From: Chloroflexota bacterium
GTDB lineage: Bacteria > Chloroflexota > Anaerolineae > J102
Assembly: GCA_013151415.1 (NCBI GenBank)
Contig: JAADII010000160.1
Coordinates: 1 to 34,732, forward strand
DNA length: 34,732 bases
Reading direction: 5' to 3'
Under the pieces are notes generated by a model. That model was not told where the DNA came from. It did no database searches and was given only the letters and a program-made list of their open reading frames with translations. Below are positions 24,197 through 32,039 of the stretch, one piece after another. Both the position numbers and the translations under genes were made by a program. Numbering within the stretch: position 1 is the first letter of the stretch; each line of letters begins with the position of its first letter.

Positions 24197-25129
24197 CTAT
24201 CCGCCGTCGTCGTGGCCGTCGCCGCCCATGTCTCCGGACCCGACCAACTCCTGCGCCTGCAATAGCGCGGCTTCGGCCGCGGACCTGTCTCCGGCCTCGA
24301 TGGCTTCGAGAGCCTCGTTCAACAGGGTCAGCACCTCGCCCGAGGCCGCCTGGGTCGCTTCGCCCAGCGCGTGCTCCGCTGCGTGCAAATCCCCTTCTTC
24401 CAAGGCGTGCAGAGCCTCGGTGATGGCGGCCTGCGGTCCCGGCAACTCCACCGTTTCTCCCCGCTCCCAGACTCGCAAAAGCGCCACAATATCTCTCACC
24501 TGCTTGGGCGATAATACGGTTCCCCAGGTGGGCATGCCCTGCGAAGGCCGTCCATCTGTGATGGTGTCGATGTACCACTCGTCATCGAATTGGGCCAATC
24601 TTTCGGGATTGTTGAGCGCGGACGCCAGATCGGTTCCCTGGCCGTTTTCGCCATGACAGACAATACAAGTGCTATTATAAATCACCAGGCCCTCGACCGG
24701 ATCGCCCGCCATAGCTTCGGCTTCGCGATCGGGCGCATCTGGCTCCCAACTACGAATGAAGGCCACCAATTGACGCACTTGCTCATCGGTGAAAGGGCCG
24801 CCATGCACCTGACTCCAGGCCGGCATTTCGGTGCTGGGCACGCCCGAGCTGATCAGGCTAAATATGGTCTCGTCGCTGGTATTGGCCAGGAACTTCTTAT
24901 CGTTCAGGGCCGGGGCGTCTACGCCTTCCCCTTGTTCGCCGTGACAACTGGCGCAGTTTTGGGCGTAGAGCGAGCGCCCGACCGTCACCGCGATGAGCAC
25001 GTCTCGCTTTTCGTCGGCCGCGATGCGCTGCGGTTCGCGGCGAATATACAACTCGAACGACACCAGGATGGCGATGGTCAACACCAGGGCCGCCATGATG
25101 AAACGCGAATAATCTTCTCGGGCGCGCAT
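24197..25129 (-). CDS. Membrane-anchored di-heme cytochrome c of the bc complex
   Basis: A 310-residue protein with one N-terminal membrane anchor (about 11-28) and two cytochrome c domains outside the membrane. Heme 1 binds at CASCH (Cys59, Cys62, His63) with Met102 in EMPAW as the likely axial ligand. Heme 2 binds at CIVCH (Cys155, Cys158, His159) with Met199 in GMPTW. The layout recalls the di-heme cytochrome c of heliobacterial and related Rieske/cyt b complexes. A C-terminal extension (about 235-300) is Ala/Glu-rich and has two similar 21-residue helical repeats (238-258 and 272-292), ending in a Gly/Asp/His tail. It lies 9 nt after the Rieske gene, with AGGAGG before the ATG, and is the last gene of the complex. 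Confidence 0.93.
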   Translation of the reverse strand: MRAREDYSRFIMAALVLTIAILVSFELYIRREPQRIAADEKRDVLIAVTVGRSLYAQNCASCHGEQGEGVDAPALNDKKFLANTSDETIFSLISSGVPSTEMPAWSQVHGGPFTDEQVRQLVAFIRSWEPDAPDREAEAMAGDPVEGLVIYNSTCIVCHGENGQGTDLASALNNPERLAQFDDEWYIDTITDGRPSQGMPTWGTVLSPKQVRDIVALLRVWERGETVELPGPQAAITEALHALEEGDLHAAEHALGEATQAASGEVLTLLNEALEAIEAGDRSAAEAALLQAQELVGSGDMGGDGHDDGG

Positions 25130-25138
25130 CTCAACCTC

Positions 25139-25627
25139 CTAAGCGTAGGTTTTTTGTGATGGGTCGAACTCGGCGCGAATGATGGGCGCGCTTGTATCGA
25201 CGATGACCACGCCATCCTCGATTTTGATGGGGAAAAGGTCGAGAGGGCGAGGCGCGGGGCCGCTCACCACTTCGCCGGTGGTGGTGAAGATGGAATTGTG
25301 GCAGGGGCAGTGAAACCGACCTTCATCCTCCCGCCAGGGGACCGTGCAACCCAGGTGGGTGCAACGATGCCACAGGGCCAGCATGCCTCCATCCTCCAGC
25401 GTGGAGATGTAGAAACGCCCTTTTCGCACATGGCTGATGGTTCCGGGCTGGAATTCCTCCACTCGACCCGCCACCACCTCAGAGCCAAAGCCTCCTTCTT
25501 CGACGCGCGGTTTCATAAACCCAAACAGGGCCGAACCGGCCTGACCGAAAAGGGCCAGCAGGGCCACGCCCCAGGCTCCCAAAAGAAATCGCCGTCGCGA
25601 CACGGTGTTATCTTCTTGAAGTTGCAT
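25139..25627 (-). CDS. Rieske [2Fe-2S] protein of the cytochrome bc complex
   Basis: A 162-residue Rieske protein. The N-terminus has a twin-arginine signal (SRRRFLLGAW, 10-19) followed by a hydrophobic helix that anchors it in the membrane. The cluster motifs are CTHLGC (Cys89, His91, Cys94) and CPCHNS (Cys107, Cys109, His110). The four ligands are Cys89, His91, Cys107 and His110; Cys94 and Cys109 form the stabilising disulfide. The later GPAPRPL is the proline loop. It transfers electrons from quinol at the cytochrome b Qo site to the di-heme cytochrome c. A GGAGG ribosome binding site sits 7 nt before the ATG. Confidence 0.95.
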   Translation of the reverse strand: MQLQEDNTVSRRRFLLGAWGVALLALFGQAGSALFGFMKPRVEEGGFGSEVVAGRVEEFQPGTISHVRKGRFYISTLEDGGMLALWHRCTHLGCTVPWREDEGRFHCPCHNSIFTTTGEVVSGPAPRPLDLFPIKIEDGVVIVDTSAPIIRAEFDPSQKTYA

Positions 25628-25649
25628 GAGATTGCCTCCACTTCATCAA

Positions 25650-26417
25650 TCAAAAGTCGTTCCAGGGATTGTAACCATCAGGCATTTGCCAGGGGAGATA
25701 CATCTCGAATCCCGGCCCCCGAAACAGAAAGCCGCTGATGGTGAGCACAACGGCCGAAGCCAGCATCACAGTGAATAAAGCGATCATGATTTCACGCACC
25801 GAGGCTCCTTTCCGCCAAAGGACTGCAACAGGCAGCAACACGATCAACGCCAATATCAGCGATGGCAACAGCCACTGAGCAACCCAGGCCGGAGCCGCGC
25901 CTCGCAACAACTCCCTCATGCTGAAGGCGTTGTCCAGCACGATGAAAGCGGTCATGGCGACAACGGCGTAAAGGGCCGTCCATCCTGCGATCCGTTTGCC
26001 TCGCCTGGTCGAAAACCAGACGCCGGCATGTTCGCGAGAGTAATCTAAGTAGGGCAAAGCCACCAGAAAGAGAACCAGAATACCGGGGATGACGATGCCG
26101 GCCAGGGTGGGATGCATGTGCTCCAGCAGCTCTTGCAACCCGACAAAATACCAGGGCGCTTTGGCCGGATCGGTCGTCACCTGAGGATTCGCGATCGCGT
26201 CGAGCGGCGCTTGCTTGACCAGAGAAAAGAAAAAGAGCGCCAGGGTCACTCCCAACAGAATGAGAATTTCCCACAGCAGCACCACGGGAAAGGAAAACAC
26301 GGTCTTTTCCGGTCCCTTGCCCACCATGGGGCTTTCTCCGCGCATCATCTCCACCAGCGCGTACGATTTGCCGGTTCCTTTTGGAAAAATCTCTTCGTTC
26401 ATGGGTGCGTCGTTCAT
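25650..26417 (-). CDS. Cytochrome b C-terminal domain protein (b6f subunit IV-like)
   Basis: A 255-residue protein corresponding to the C-terminal half of cytochrome b. It has an unusual soluble N-terminus of about 40 residues, then membrane helices. The quinol-oxidation motif PEWY appears as APWY at 87-90 in the context DPAKAPWYFVGLQELLEH, a form common in non-photosynthetic split complexes. Additional helices beyond the three of plant subunit IV are predicted (about five in all). The protein ends in a soluble MPDGYNPWNDF. The ATG at 26417 is chosen because GGAGG lies 8 nt upstream; a TTG start at 26432 would overlap that ribosome binding site. It follows the b6-like gene by 36 nt. Confidence 0.9.
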   Translation of the reverse strand: MNDAPMNEEIFPKGTGKSYALVEMMRGESPMVGKGPEKTVFSFPVVLLWEILILLGVTLALFFFSLVKQAPLDAIANPQVTTDPAKAPWYFVGLQELLEHMHPTLAGIVIPGILVLFLVALPYLDYSREHAGVWFSTRRGKRIAGWTALYAVVAMTAFIVLDNAFSMRELLRGAAPAWVAQWLLPSLILALIVLLPVAVLWRKGASVREIMIALFTVMLASAVVLTISGFLFRGPGFEMYLPWQMPDGYNPWNDF

Positions 26418-26453
26418 CGTCGTTTCCTCCAAAATCTTATGCCTCGGCCGCGC

Positions 26454-27194
26454 TTACTCGGCGTCGGGAACATCATTGGCCGCCAATCCGCCATCTTTAC
26501 GCACTCGCCATAGGTGCACCGATATCAATAGCACCAAAGAGAGGGGCAAAAGGGCGATATGCAATGTGTAGAAACGAATGAGCGTGTCCTGACCGACTTC
26601 GGTCCCGCCCAACAGAATCTCGCGCATGACCGGCCCGGCCACAGGCGCATAACCGGCGATGTTCGCGCCCACAGTGATGGCCCAATAAGAAAGTTGATCC
26701 CAGGGCAACAGGTAGCCGGTGAAGCTGGCGCCCAGGGTGAGAAGCAGCAGCACCACGCCAATGACCCAATTGAACTCACGCGGCGGCTTATAGGCCCCGG
26801 TGTAAAATACGCGCGCCATGTGCAAGATCACCACCAGCACCATGCCGTGCGCGGCCCAGCGATGCATATTGCGCGTAAACTGGCCCAGAGGCACCGAGAG
26901 CTGAATCTCCTTCATCGTCGGATACGCGCGTTCGACCGACGGCACATAATAAAACATGAGCAGGATGCCGGTGAAGACCAAGACGCTGTATAAAACAGTG
27001 GCCATAATGCCCAGGCCGAACGTGTAGGTCCAGCGCAGGCTCTTATGACTCACCTTGACCGGATGAAGGTGGAAGAAGATGTTGCTGGTCATGGTCAGCG
27101 AACGATCCAGGGGATTATCCGGCCAGCCATGCCGAAAAACCGAACGCCACACACGCGAATCGGTCAAACGAGTTAAGGGTTTCGACTGGGCCAT
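26454..27194 (-). CDS. Cytochrome b N-terminal domain protein (b6-like)
   Basis: A 246-residue four-helix di-heme cytochrome b. Heme ligands are His111 and His125 ([20 protein letters not shown]) and His212 and His227 ([20 protein letters not shown]). The second pair is spaced HX14H, as in cytochrome b6 rather than mitochondrial cytochrome b (HX13H). [13 protein letters not shown] is the conserved Qo-side segment. The protein contains no cysteine at all, so the covalent heme ci/cn of b6f-type complexes cannot be attached in the usual way. The start at 27194 follows AAGGAGGAAGCTT; an in-frame codon 33 nt upstream has no support. Confidence 0.93.
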   Translation of the reverse strand: MAQSKPLTRLTDSRVWRSVFRHGWPDNPLDRSLTMTSNIFFHLHPVKVSHKSLRWTYTFGLGIMATVLYSVLVFTGILLMFYYVPSVERAYPTMKEIQLSVPLGQFTRNMHRWAAHGMVLVVILHMARVFYTGAYKPPREFNWVIGVVLLLLTLGASFTGYLLPWDQLSYWAITVGANIAGYAPVAGPVMREILLGGTEVGQDTLIRFYTLHIALLPLSLVLLISVHLWRVRKDGGLAANDVPDAE

Positions 27195-27243
27195 AAGCTT
27201 CCTCCTTGGTTCAGGTTGCTTCCACACACGCGAACGCCGGGCG

Positions 27244-27274
27244 GGTGAGCCGCACCGAGCGAGCGCGACTCACC
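27244..27274 (-). promoter_or_regulatory. Intercistronic hairpin between the cupredoxin and cytochrome b genes
   Basis: GGTGAG (27244-27249) pairs with CTCACC (27269-27274), and inner bases extend this to a stem of about 13 bp with three G-T pairs and a tiny loop. No T-run follows on the minus strand, so an mRNA-processing or stability element is more likely than a terminator. The rest of the 130-nt gap (27195-27324) shows no convincing promoter. Confidence 0.45.
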
Positions 27275-27324
27275 GCTGCAATCCAGGCGCGTCAATATAG
27301 AACCTCTGCTCACTAGCTTTGGAT

Positions 27325-27765
27325 TCAGTTTGTAACGGTCAGCGTGCCCACCATGCCCGCCTGAGCGTGGCCGGGAACCGCGCAGATGAAGATGTAATCG
27401 CCCGGTTCGGTGGGCGCGGTGAAGGTCTCGGTGCTGCTCTGGCCCGCCGCGACTTCGTGCATTTCCATGACCAGCATCTCGTGCCCTTCCTCTTCACTGG
27501 CGCCAACGACATCGTCGGGCAATACGCCTTTGTTCAAAATCACAAAGGAGTGAGGCGCCGAACCGGTGTTCTTGAACGTGATCTTGACCTCTTCACCGGC
27601 TTTGACCTTGAGGACGTCGGGCTGGAAAGTGAATTCATCTTTGACGGAAACTTCGAAAGCATCGCCTTGGCCCGCGTCTCCGCCGCCGCTAGCGCCTCCA
27701 CAAGCGGCCAGCAGCAGAGCCAAAGCCAGGACGAAGAGTGCAATAAGGGCATGTTTGGACTTCAT
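27325..27765 (-). CDS. Blue-copper (cupredoxin) lipoprotein
   Basis: A 146-residue small copper protein anchored as a lipoprotein, with signal ending LLLAACGG (lipidated Cys22). The type 1 copper ligands are all visible: His72 (APHSFVI), Cys128 (YIFICAVPGH), His133 and Met138 (HAQAGM). It would carry electrons on the outer face of the membrane, for instance from the bc complex to a terminal oxidase or other acceptor. The ATG overlaps the stop of the flavoprotein gene (ATGA) and is preceded by AAGGAG. A much longer frame upstream lies inside that gene and is ignored. Plastocyanin/auracyanin-like relatives are the nearest comparison; a sulfocyanin-like role cannot be excluded. Confidence 0.92.
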   Translation of the reverse strand: MKSKHALIALFVLALALLLAACGGASGGGDAGQGDAFEVSVKDEFTFQPDVLKVKAGEEVKITFKNTGSAPHSFVILNKGVLPDDVVGASEEEGHEMLVMEMHEVAAGQSSTETFTAPTEPGDYIFICAVPGHAQAGMVGTLTVTN

Positions 27766-29720
27766 GAGAGAGTCTCCTTGGGTTCGAAAATGACTTCTTC
27801 CGTGAAACGGAAGGTTTCCATGGTGATGGCGTCGGTGGGACAGCGAGCCGCGCACAGCGCGCAACGGATGCAGCGCGCGGGGTCCAGCAACATGGCCGAA
27901 GCGGTCGGCCAATCCGCGGTGCGTTGTTCGATCAAGGCCGCGACCGACAAATCGCCCTCCACCTCGGTTATGGGAACGAGCTTGAGACAATCGGTGGGGC
28001 AGACATCAACACAGCCATTGCATAAAATGCAGAGATCGCCGTCGAAAATGGGATTGATGGTGCAGATGAGGCAACGAGCCGCCTGTTCTTTGGCCACGCT
28101 CTCCTCATATCCGACTTCGACGATCGAAACGCCGATGCGGCGATCGACCGGCAGCGTTTCGGGCATCTGGCGTTGCCAACGCAGATAATTTCGCACCGGC
28201 CCGACTTCGGCATATTCTTTTTTGGGAATGGGCGTGAAAAAGCCCTTGCGCACCAGACGAGGCTCGACATCCTGAAGATAGGCGTGGATGCTGCGGGCCG
28301 CGCGCTGGCCATCGGCCACTGCGTTGATGATCAGGCGAGGGCCAAAGGCCACATCGCCGCCGGCATAGACGCCGGCCGCGGTCGTGGCCAACGTCTTTCT
28401 ATCCACCACCAGCCCTCCTCGCGGGTTCAGCTCCAATCCGTCCTCTGGCCGCACCCACTCGAGTTCGGACGACTGGCCAATGGCCACGATCACGCTATCG
28501 CATTCCCAGACGGTCTCTGTGCCCGGAATGAGCTGGGGATTGAAGCGGCCATTTTCGTCGAACGCTCGGGCCACATTGAGCGTCTCGACGCCCATCGCGC
28601 GTCCGCGTTCGCCTATGATGCGCTTGGGAGCCAGATGATTGTGGATGATGATCCCTTCCTCTTCGGCCTCGATGATCTCCAGAGGATCGGCCAACATCTC
28701 ATCTCGATCCTCCACCACCAGACAGTGCACCTCCTGAGTCGCGCCCAGGCGCACAGCCGTGCGGGCCACATCCAGGGCCATCTCCAGATCGCCGCCTGAC
28801 TGGCGAGGAGAACCCAGGCGAGCAGCCGTGCGCGCCACATCCATGGCCACATTGCCGCCGCCAATGACGATCACCTTGCGACCCAGATCGAGATTGTAGC
28901 CTCCCAGGTTCACATTGATGAGGAAATCCACTGCGCGCAACACGCCATCCAGTTCTTCGCCCTCCACATTCAAATTGCGGCTGCGATACGCGCCAATGCC
29001 AATGAACACGGCGTCGAAATCGCGACGTAGATCCGCCAGCGTGAAATCGCGGCCCAGCGCTTGATTGAGCTTGAGCGTGGGGCCGAGCGCCAAAATCGCC
29101 TGAATTTCCAGATCGATGACCTCGCGCGGCAAACGATATTCGGGCACGCCCATGCGCAACATGCCCCCGGCCACAGACGCAGCTTCGAAGACGATCACCT
29201 CATGTCCGAGCAGGGCCAGATCGTGCGCGCAGGTTAGCCCGGCCGGCCCCGCGCCGATGATGGCCACGCGTTTCCCCGTCGCGTCGGGCCGGGTCGTCTG
29301 GCCGCGCTTGTGAGCCGCGCGCATCACGCTGCGGCTGTGGGGCAAGATGGAATTGCCCAGATCGAAACCGTTGGTTGAGCCCACATATGTGGGCCAGGAG
29401 GGCGGCTGTTGGGGCGCGCCCGTCTCGCCCAGGAAAACGCCGTAACGGTCGTTCACGAATCGTTTGAGCGCGCGAATCGCGATGGGCGCATCGATTTTGC
29501 CCCGCCGACACGCGGCTTCGCAAGGCGCGCCGCACACCCACCCGCAGGTGGAAGCAAAGGGGTTGGTTTCGCGTGCGATCAAATACGCGCGTTCATATTC
29601 GCCCTGAGCGATGGCCGTCACATATCCGCGAGCGTCGGTGCGCACCGGACAGGCGAATTGACATGCAACCGTTCTTTCGTAGAAAGTCAGGTCGGGAAAA
29701 TAGACCGGATACTTGGCCAT
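27762..29720 (-). CDS. GltD-like FAD/NAD(P) oxidoreductase with two ferredoxin-type domains
   Basis: A 652-residue flavoprotein. An N-terminal Fe-S domain like glutamate synthase small subunit carries Cys20, 24, 59, 63, 67 and 71. The FAD-binding loop is GAGPAG (156-161), the NAD(P) loop is GGGNVAMD (287-294), and YAGGD (453-457) is the second FAD contact. At the C-terminus are two [4Fe-4S] ferredoxin motifs: Cys564, 567, 570, 574 with a CP ending, and Cys617, 620, 623, 627. An extra CLIC (550-553) precedes them. No glutamate synthase large subunit is nearby, so a role in NAD(P)H/ferredoxin/quinone electron transfer is more likely. The ATG at 29720 follows GAGGTGA with 8-nt spacing; a GTG at 29732 would abut the predicted transcription start. 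It overlaps the cupredoxin gene. Confidence 0.88.
   Translation of the reverse strand: MAKYPVYFPDLTFYERTVACQFACPVRTDARGYVTAIAQGEYERAYLIARETNPFASTCGWVCGAPCEAACRRGKIDAPIAIRALKRFVNDRYGVFLGETGAPQQPPSWPTYVGSTNGFDLGNSILPHSRSVMRAAHKRGQTTRPDATGKRVAIIGAGPAGLTCAHDLALLGHEVIVFEAASVAGGMLRMGVPEYRLPREVIDLEIQAILALGPTLKLNQALGRDFTLADLRRDFDAVFIGIGAYRSRNLNVEGEELDGVLRAVDFLINVNLGGYNLDLGRKVIVIGGGNVAMDVARTAARLGSPRQSGGDLEMALDVARTAVRLGATQEVHCLVVEDRDEMLADPLEIIEAEEEGIIIHNHLAPKRIIGERGRAMGVETLNVARAFDENGRFNPQLIPGTETVWECDSVIVAIGQSSELEWVRPEDGLELNPRGGLVVDRKTLATTAAGVYAGGDVAFGPRLIINAVADGQRAARSIHAYLQDVEPRLVRKGFFTPIPKKEYAEVGPVRNYLRWQRQMPETLPVDRRIGVSIVEVGYEESVAKEQAARCLICTINPIFDGDLCILCNGCVDVCPTDCLKLVPITEVEGDLSVAALIEQRTADWPTASAMLLDPARCIRCALCAARCPTDAITMETFRFTEEVIFEPKETLS
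28744..28850 (-). repeat. Near-duplicate 38-bp segments inside the flavoprotein gene
   Basis: 28744-28781 and 28813-28850 match at 33 of 38 positions with a 69-bp (23-codon) period. They encode MALDVARTAVRLG and VAMDVARTAARLG, that is the helix after the NAD(P) loop is written twice in tandem. The linker between them, SPRQSGGDLE, is polar. Confidence 0.85.
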
Positions 29721-29744
29721 GAGATCGTTCACCTCACTACAGCC

Positions 29745-29776
29745 AGTGTACCCGATAAAGGTCTAAATCAGGTCTA
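29745..29776 (-). promoter_or_regulatory. Activator-type promoter with OmpR/PhoB-style direct repeats
   Basis: On the minus strand: TAGACCT (29776-29770), GATT, TAGACCT (29765-29759), then after 8 bp the -10 TACACT (29750-29745). The two perfect 7-bp direct repeats with 4-bp spacing (11-bp period) are the classical arrangement of PhoB/OmpR-family binding boxes, and they occupy the place of a -35 element. The start would be near 29738, giving an 18-nt leader with GAGGTGA before the ATG at 29720. The gene just upstream encodes an OmpR/PhoB-type regulator. Confidence 0.65.
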
Positions 29777-29805
29777 GACGACGTTTCTGTTTTGTCTGAA
29801 AAGGA

Positions 29806-30486
29806 TCACTCCAACCGATAGCCAAAACCCCTCTGGGTGATGATGTGCCTGGGATCGCCGGGATCGGTTTCGATCTTTTGTCGCAAAGACCAGATGTAAT
29901 GCTTGACATGCTGAACCTCGCCGGCATATTCCGGCCCCCACACCTCCATCAACAACTGTTCGGTGGAAACCGTGCGATGTGGACGACGAGCGAGCAGCGC
30001 CAGTAAGCGATATTCGGTTGGCGTCAGATCGACAGGCTCGCCGTTCAGGGTGACGCGCTGCTGCTCCAAATCCACCATCAGGTCATCGCTAACGAACTGA
30101 CGTCCGGGCGGGTTGTCATGGCGAGCGCGGGCCAACACGGCTCCGATGCGGGCGGTTAGCTCGGCAAAGGAAAAGGGTTTGGTGACGTAATCGTCCACGC
30201 CCAGGCGAAAACCGCGCAGTTTATCCACCTCTTGGCCCTTGGCCGTGAGCATGATAATGGGCGTGGTCCTGGCCTGGCGAAGCCTGCGACACACCTCCCA
30301 GCCGTCCATGCTCGGCATCATCACGTCCAACACCACCAGGTCCACCTCGATCTCATCGGCCAACCGCAGGCCCTCCCGACCATTGGTCGCCAGGGCCACG
30401 TCAAAACCGACCGTTTTCAGGTGCTCGGCCAAAAGCTCCACCAAAATGGCGTCGTCGTCGATGATCAAGATATGCCCATCATGCAT
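29806..30486 (-). CDS. OmpR/PhoB-family response regulator
   Basis: A 226-residue two-domain regulator. The receiver domain (1-120) has acidic Asp11/Asp12, phospho-acceptor Asp54 in VVLDVMMP, Thr81 and Lys103 in YVTKPFS. The C-terminal winged-helix DNA-binding domain (about 130-226) reads EPVDLTPTEYRLLALLARRP, then VSTEQLLMEVWG and RQKIETDPGDPRHIITQRGFGYRLE. Its ATG overlaps the stop of the histidine kinase gene by 8 nt, so the pair is co-translated and is almost certainly a cognate two-component system. The next gene begins 85 nt downstream behind direct repeats of OmpR/PhoB type, the most likely target. Confidence 0.95.
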   Translation of the reverse strand: MHDGHILIIDDDAILVELLAEHLKTVGFDVALATNGREGLRLADEIEVDLVVLDVMMPSMDGWEVCRRLRQARTTPIIMLTAKGQEVDKLRGFRLGVDDYVTKPFSFAELTARIGAVLARARHDNPPGRQFVSDDLMVDLEQQRVTLNGEPVDLTPTEYRLLALLARRPHRTVSTEQLLMEVWGPEYAGEVQHVKHYIWSLRQKIETDPGDPRHIITQRGFGYRLE

Positions 30487-31912
30487 GTTGACGCCACCAT
30501 ATAGGGAGAGCGACGGAGAAAACCGCGCCGCCTTGAGGATGATTCTCGGCCCAGACGCGGCCGTTTTGCGCCTCCATCAGACGGCGACACACATATAACC
30601 CCAGGCCATAGCCATACGCGGCTTGAGCGTCGCTGTTGTCGGTGCGATAGAATTTTTCGAAGATGCGCTCTCGCGCCGCGGGGGGCAGGCCCGGCCCCTG
30701 ATCGCGCACCTCGATGATCACCTCGGCGTCATTGGCCCGAGCATCCACGAAGATGGGCGCGCCCGCGGGCGTATACTTATCCGCGTTGTCGAGCAGGTTG
30801 GCCAAGACCTCCATCAATCGATCGCGATCCGCGTAAATCAGTGGAAGCCCCGGTCTTTCGGCCAGATAAATGGGGCGTTCGCCCAGCCGCGAACGCATTT
30901 GCGCCACCACCTGTCGGGCCACCGGAAACGCGGAGATCGGCTCCAGATGCACCGCCAACTCGCCCGCCTCGATGCGATTGGCGTCGAGCACATCTTGCAC
31001 CAAACGGTCCAGGCGAGCAACCTGCTGATCGATGATGGCGCACATTCGGGCGCAGGTGGGGCTGGTCGAGCAGCAAGCGTTTTGGATGCGCTCCACCGCG
31101 CCGCGAATGTTGGTGAGCGGCGCGCGTATCTGGTGGGAGACCAGAGAGATGAACTCGGCGCGCGTTTGGTCCAACTTCTGTAGTTCGGCGTTGGCCCGCG
31201 CCAGCTCCTCCACTTTTTCGGCCAGCTCGCGGGTGCGGGCGGCCACTTGTTGGTTGAGGCTGGCGTTCAGTTGCTCGATCTCGGCCTGGCGACGTTTGCG
31301 GTTGGTGATGTCGCGCAGAATGAGAGAGATGCCCAGGGGTTCGCCGTTGTCAGCCGTAATATGGGTGGCCGTCAGTTCAACGATGATGGGACGACGAGCC
31401 GCGGTGAGGATGGTGGTTTCATGCCCGCGCACAAAACCAGAGCGCCGCGTGGAGCGGGCCAACCATTGCGCCTCGATAGCCGCGGCCCCGCCCCCGCCAA
31501 AGATGTCGGCCAGCGAATGGCCGCGCGCCTCCTGAGCCGTATAGCCCAACAGCAGCGCCGCACCGCGATTCCATGATTCGATGCGCCCCTCAGGGTCCAG
31601 GCTGATGATGGCGTCGGCCGAGGCTTCGGTAATGGACGCCAGCCAGGAATCCTTGATGCGGGCGGATTGCTCGGCTTGCTCCTTTTCGTTCAACCAATGG
31701 CCCACCAATGTGAGACTCCAGAAAGCGAGCAACGGCCCGGTCAGACCAAAAAAGAGGACTTCCGCACTGAAATGAAGCGACGCATTTACATTGTCGTGCA
31801 ACCAGCGCGCGAAACCCAGTTGATACACAACCACCAACGCGGCAAAAGCAATGGGCATGACCCAGCGAAGGACGGCCACGCGTTGTTTGAGACCGTTGTC
31901 GAATTGCACCAT
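30479..31912 (-). CDS. PAS-domain sensor histidine kinase with Cys cluster
   Basis: A 477-residue membrane kinase. Two membrane helices (about 13-33 and 48-72) leave a short external loop. A PAS domain (about 90-204), which contains no cysteine, and a coiled coil (about 204-250) precede the HisKA helix with phospho-acceptor His260 (LVSHQIRAPLTNIRGA). Right after the first HisKA helix is a four-cysteine group, Cys280, 281, 287 and 291 (ACCSTSPTCARMC). The HATPase domain has the N box NLLDNADKYTP, G1 DQGPGLP, F box FEKFYR and G2 GYGLGLYVCRR. The small external loop and the cytoplasmic PAS and Cys groups point to internal redox or membrane-state sensing (inference). The start at 31912 follows AAGGTG; 18 extra upstream codons have no support. 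Confidence 0.93.
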   Translation of the reverse strand: MVQFDNGLKQRVAVLRWVMPIAFAALVVVYQLGFARWLHDNVNASLHFSAEVLFFGLTGPLLAFWSLTLVGHWLNEKEQAEQSARIKDSWLASITEASADAIISLDPEGRIESWNRGAALLLGYTAQEARGHSLADIFGGGGAAAIEAQWLARSTRRSGFVRGHETTILTAARRPIIVELTATHITADNGEPLGISLILRDITNRKRRQAEIEQLNASLNQQVAARTRELAEKVEELARANAELQKLDQTRAEFISLVSHQIRAPLTNIRGAVERIQNACCSTSPTCARMCAIIDQQVARLDRLVQDVLDANRIEAGELAVHLEPISAFPVARQVVAQMRSRLGERPIYLAERPGLPLIYADRDRLMEVLANLLDNADKYTPAGAPIFVDARANDAEVIIEVRDQGPGLPPAARERIFEKFYRTDNSDAQAAYGYGLGLYVCRRLMEAQNGRVWAENHPQGGAVFSVALPIWWRQHA

Positions 31913-32039
31913 GGTTGCACCTTGAATGAAAAAACGACGATTTGTGAATTCCGCGGCGGCGCGCATCTTCTATTCCGTTCAGGTCAAGCCCCTCATCTCC
32001 TCCAGCTCGAATGTTGAACGATGGAACCCTGGTCGGCGT

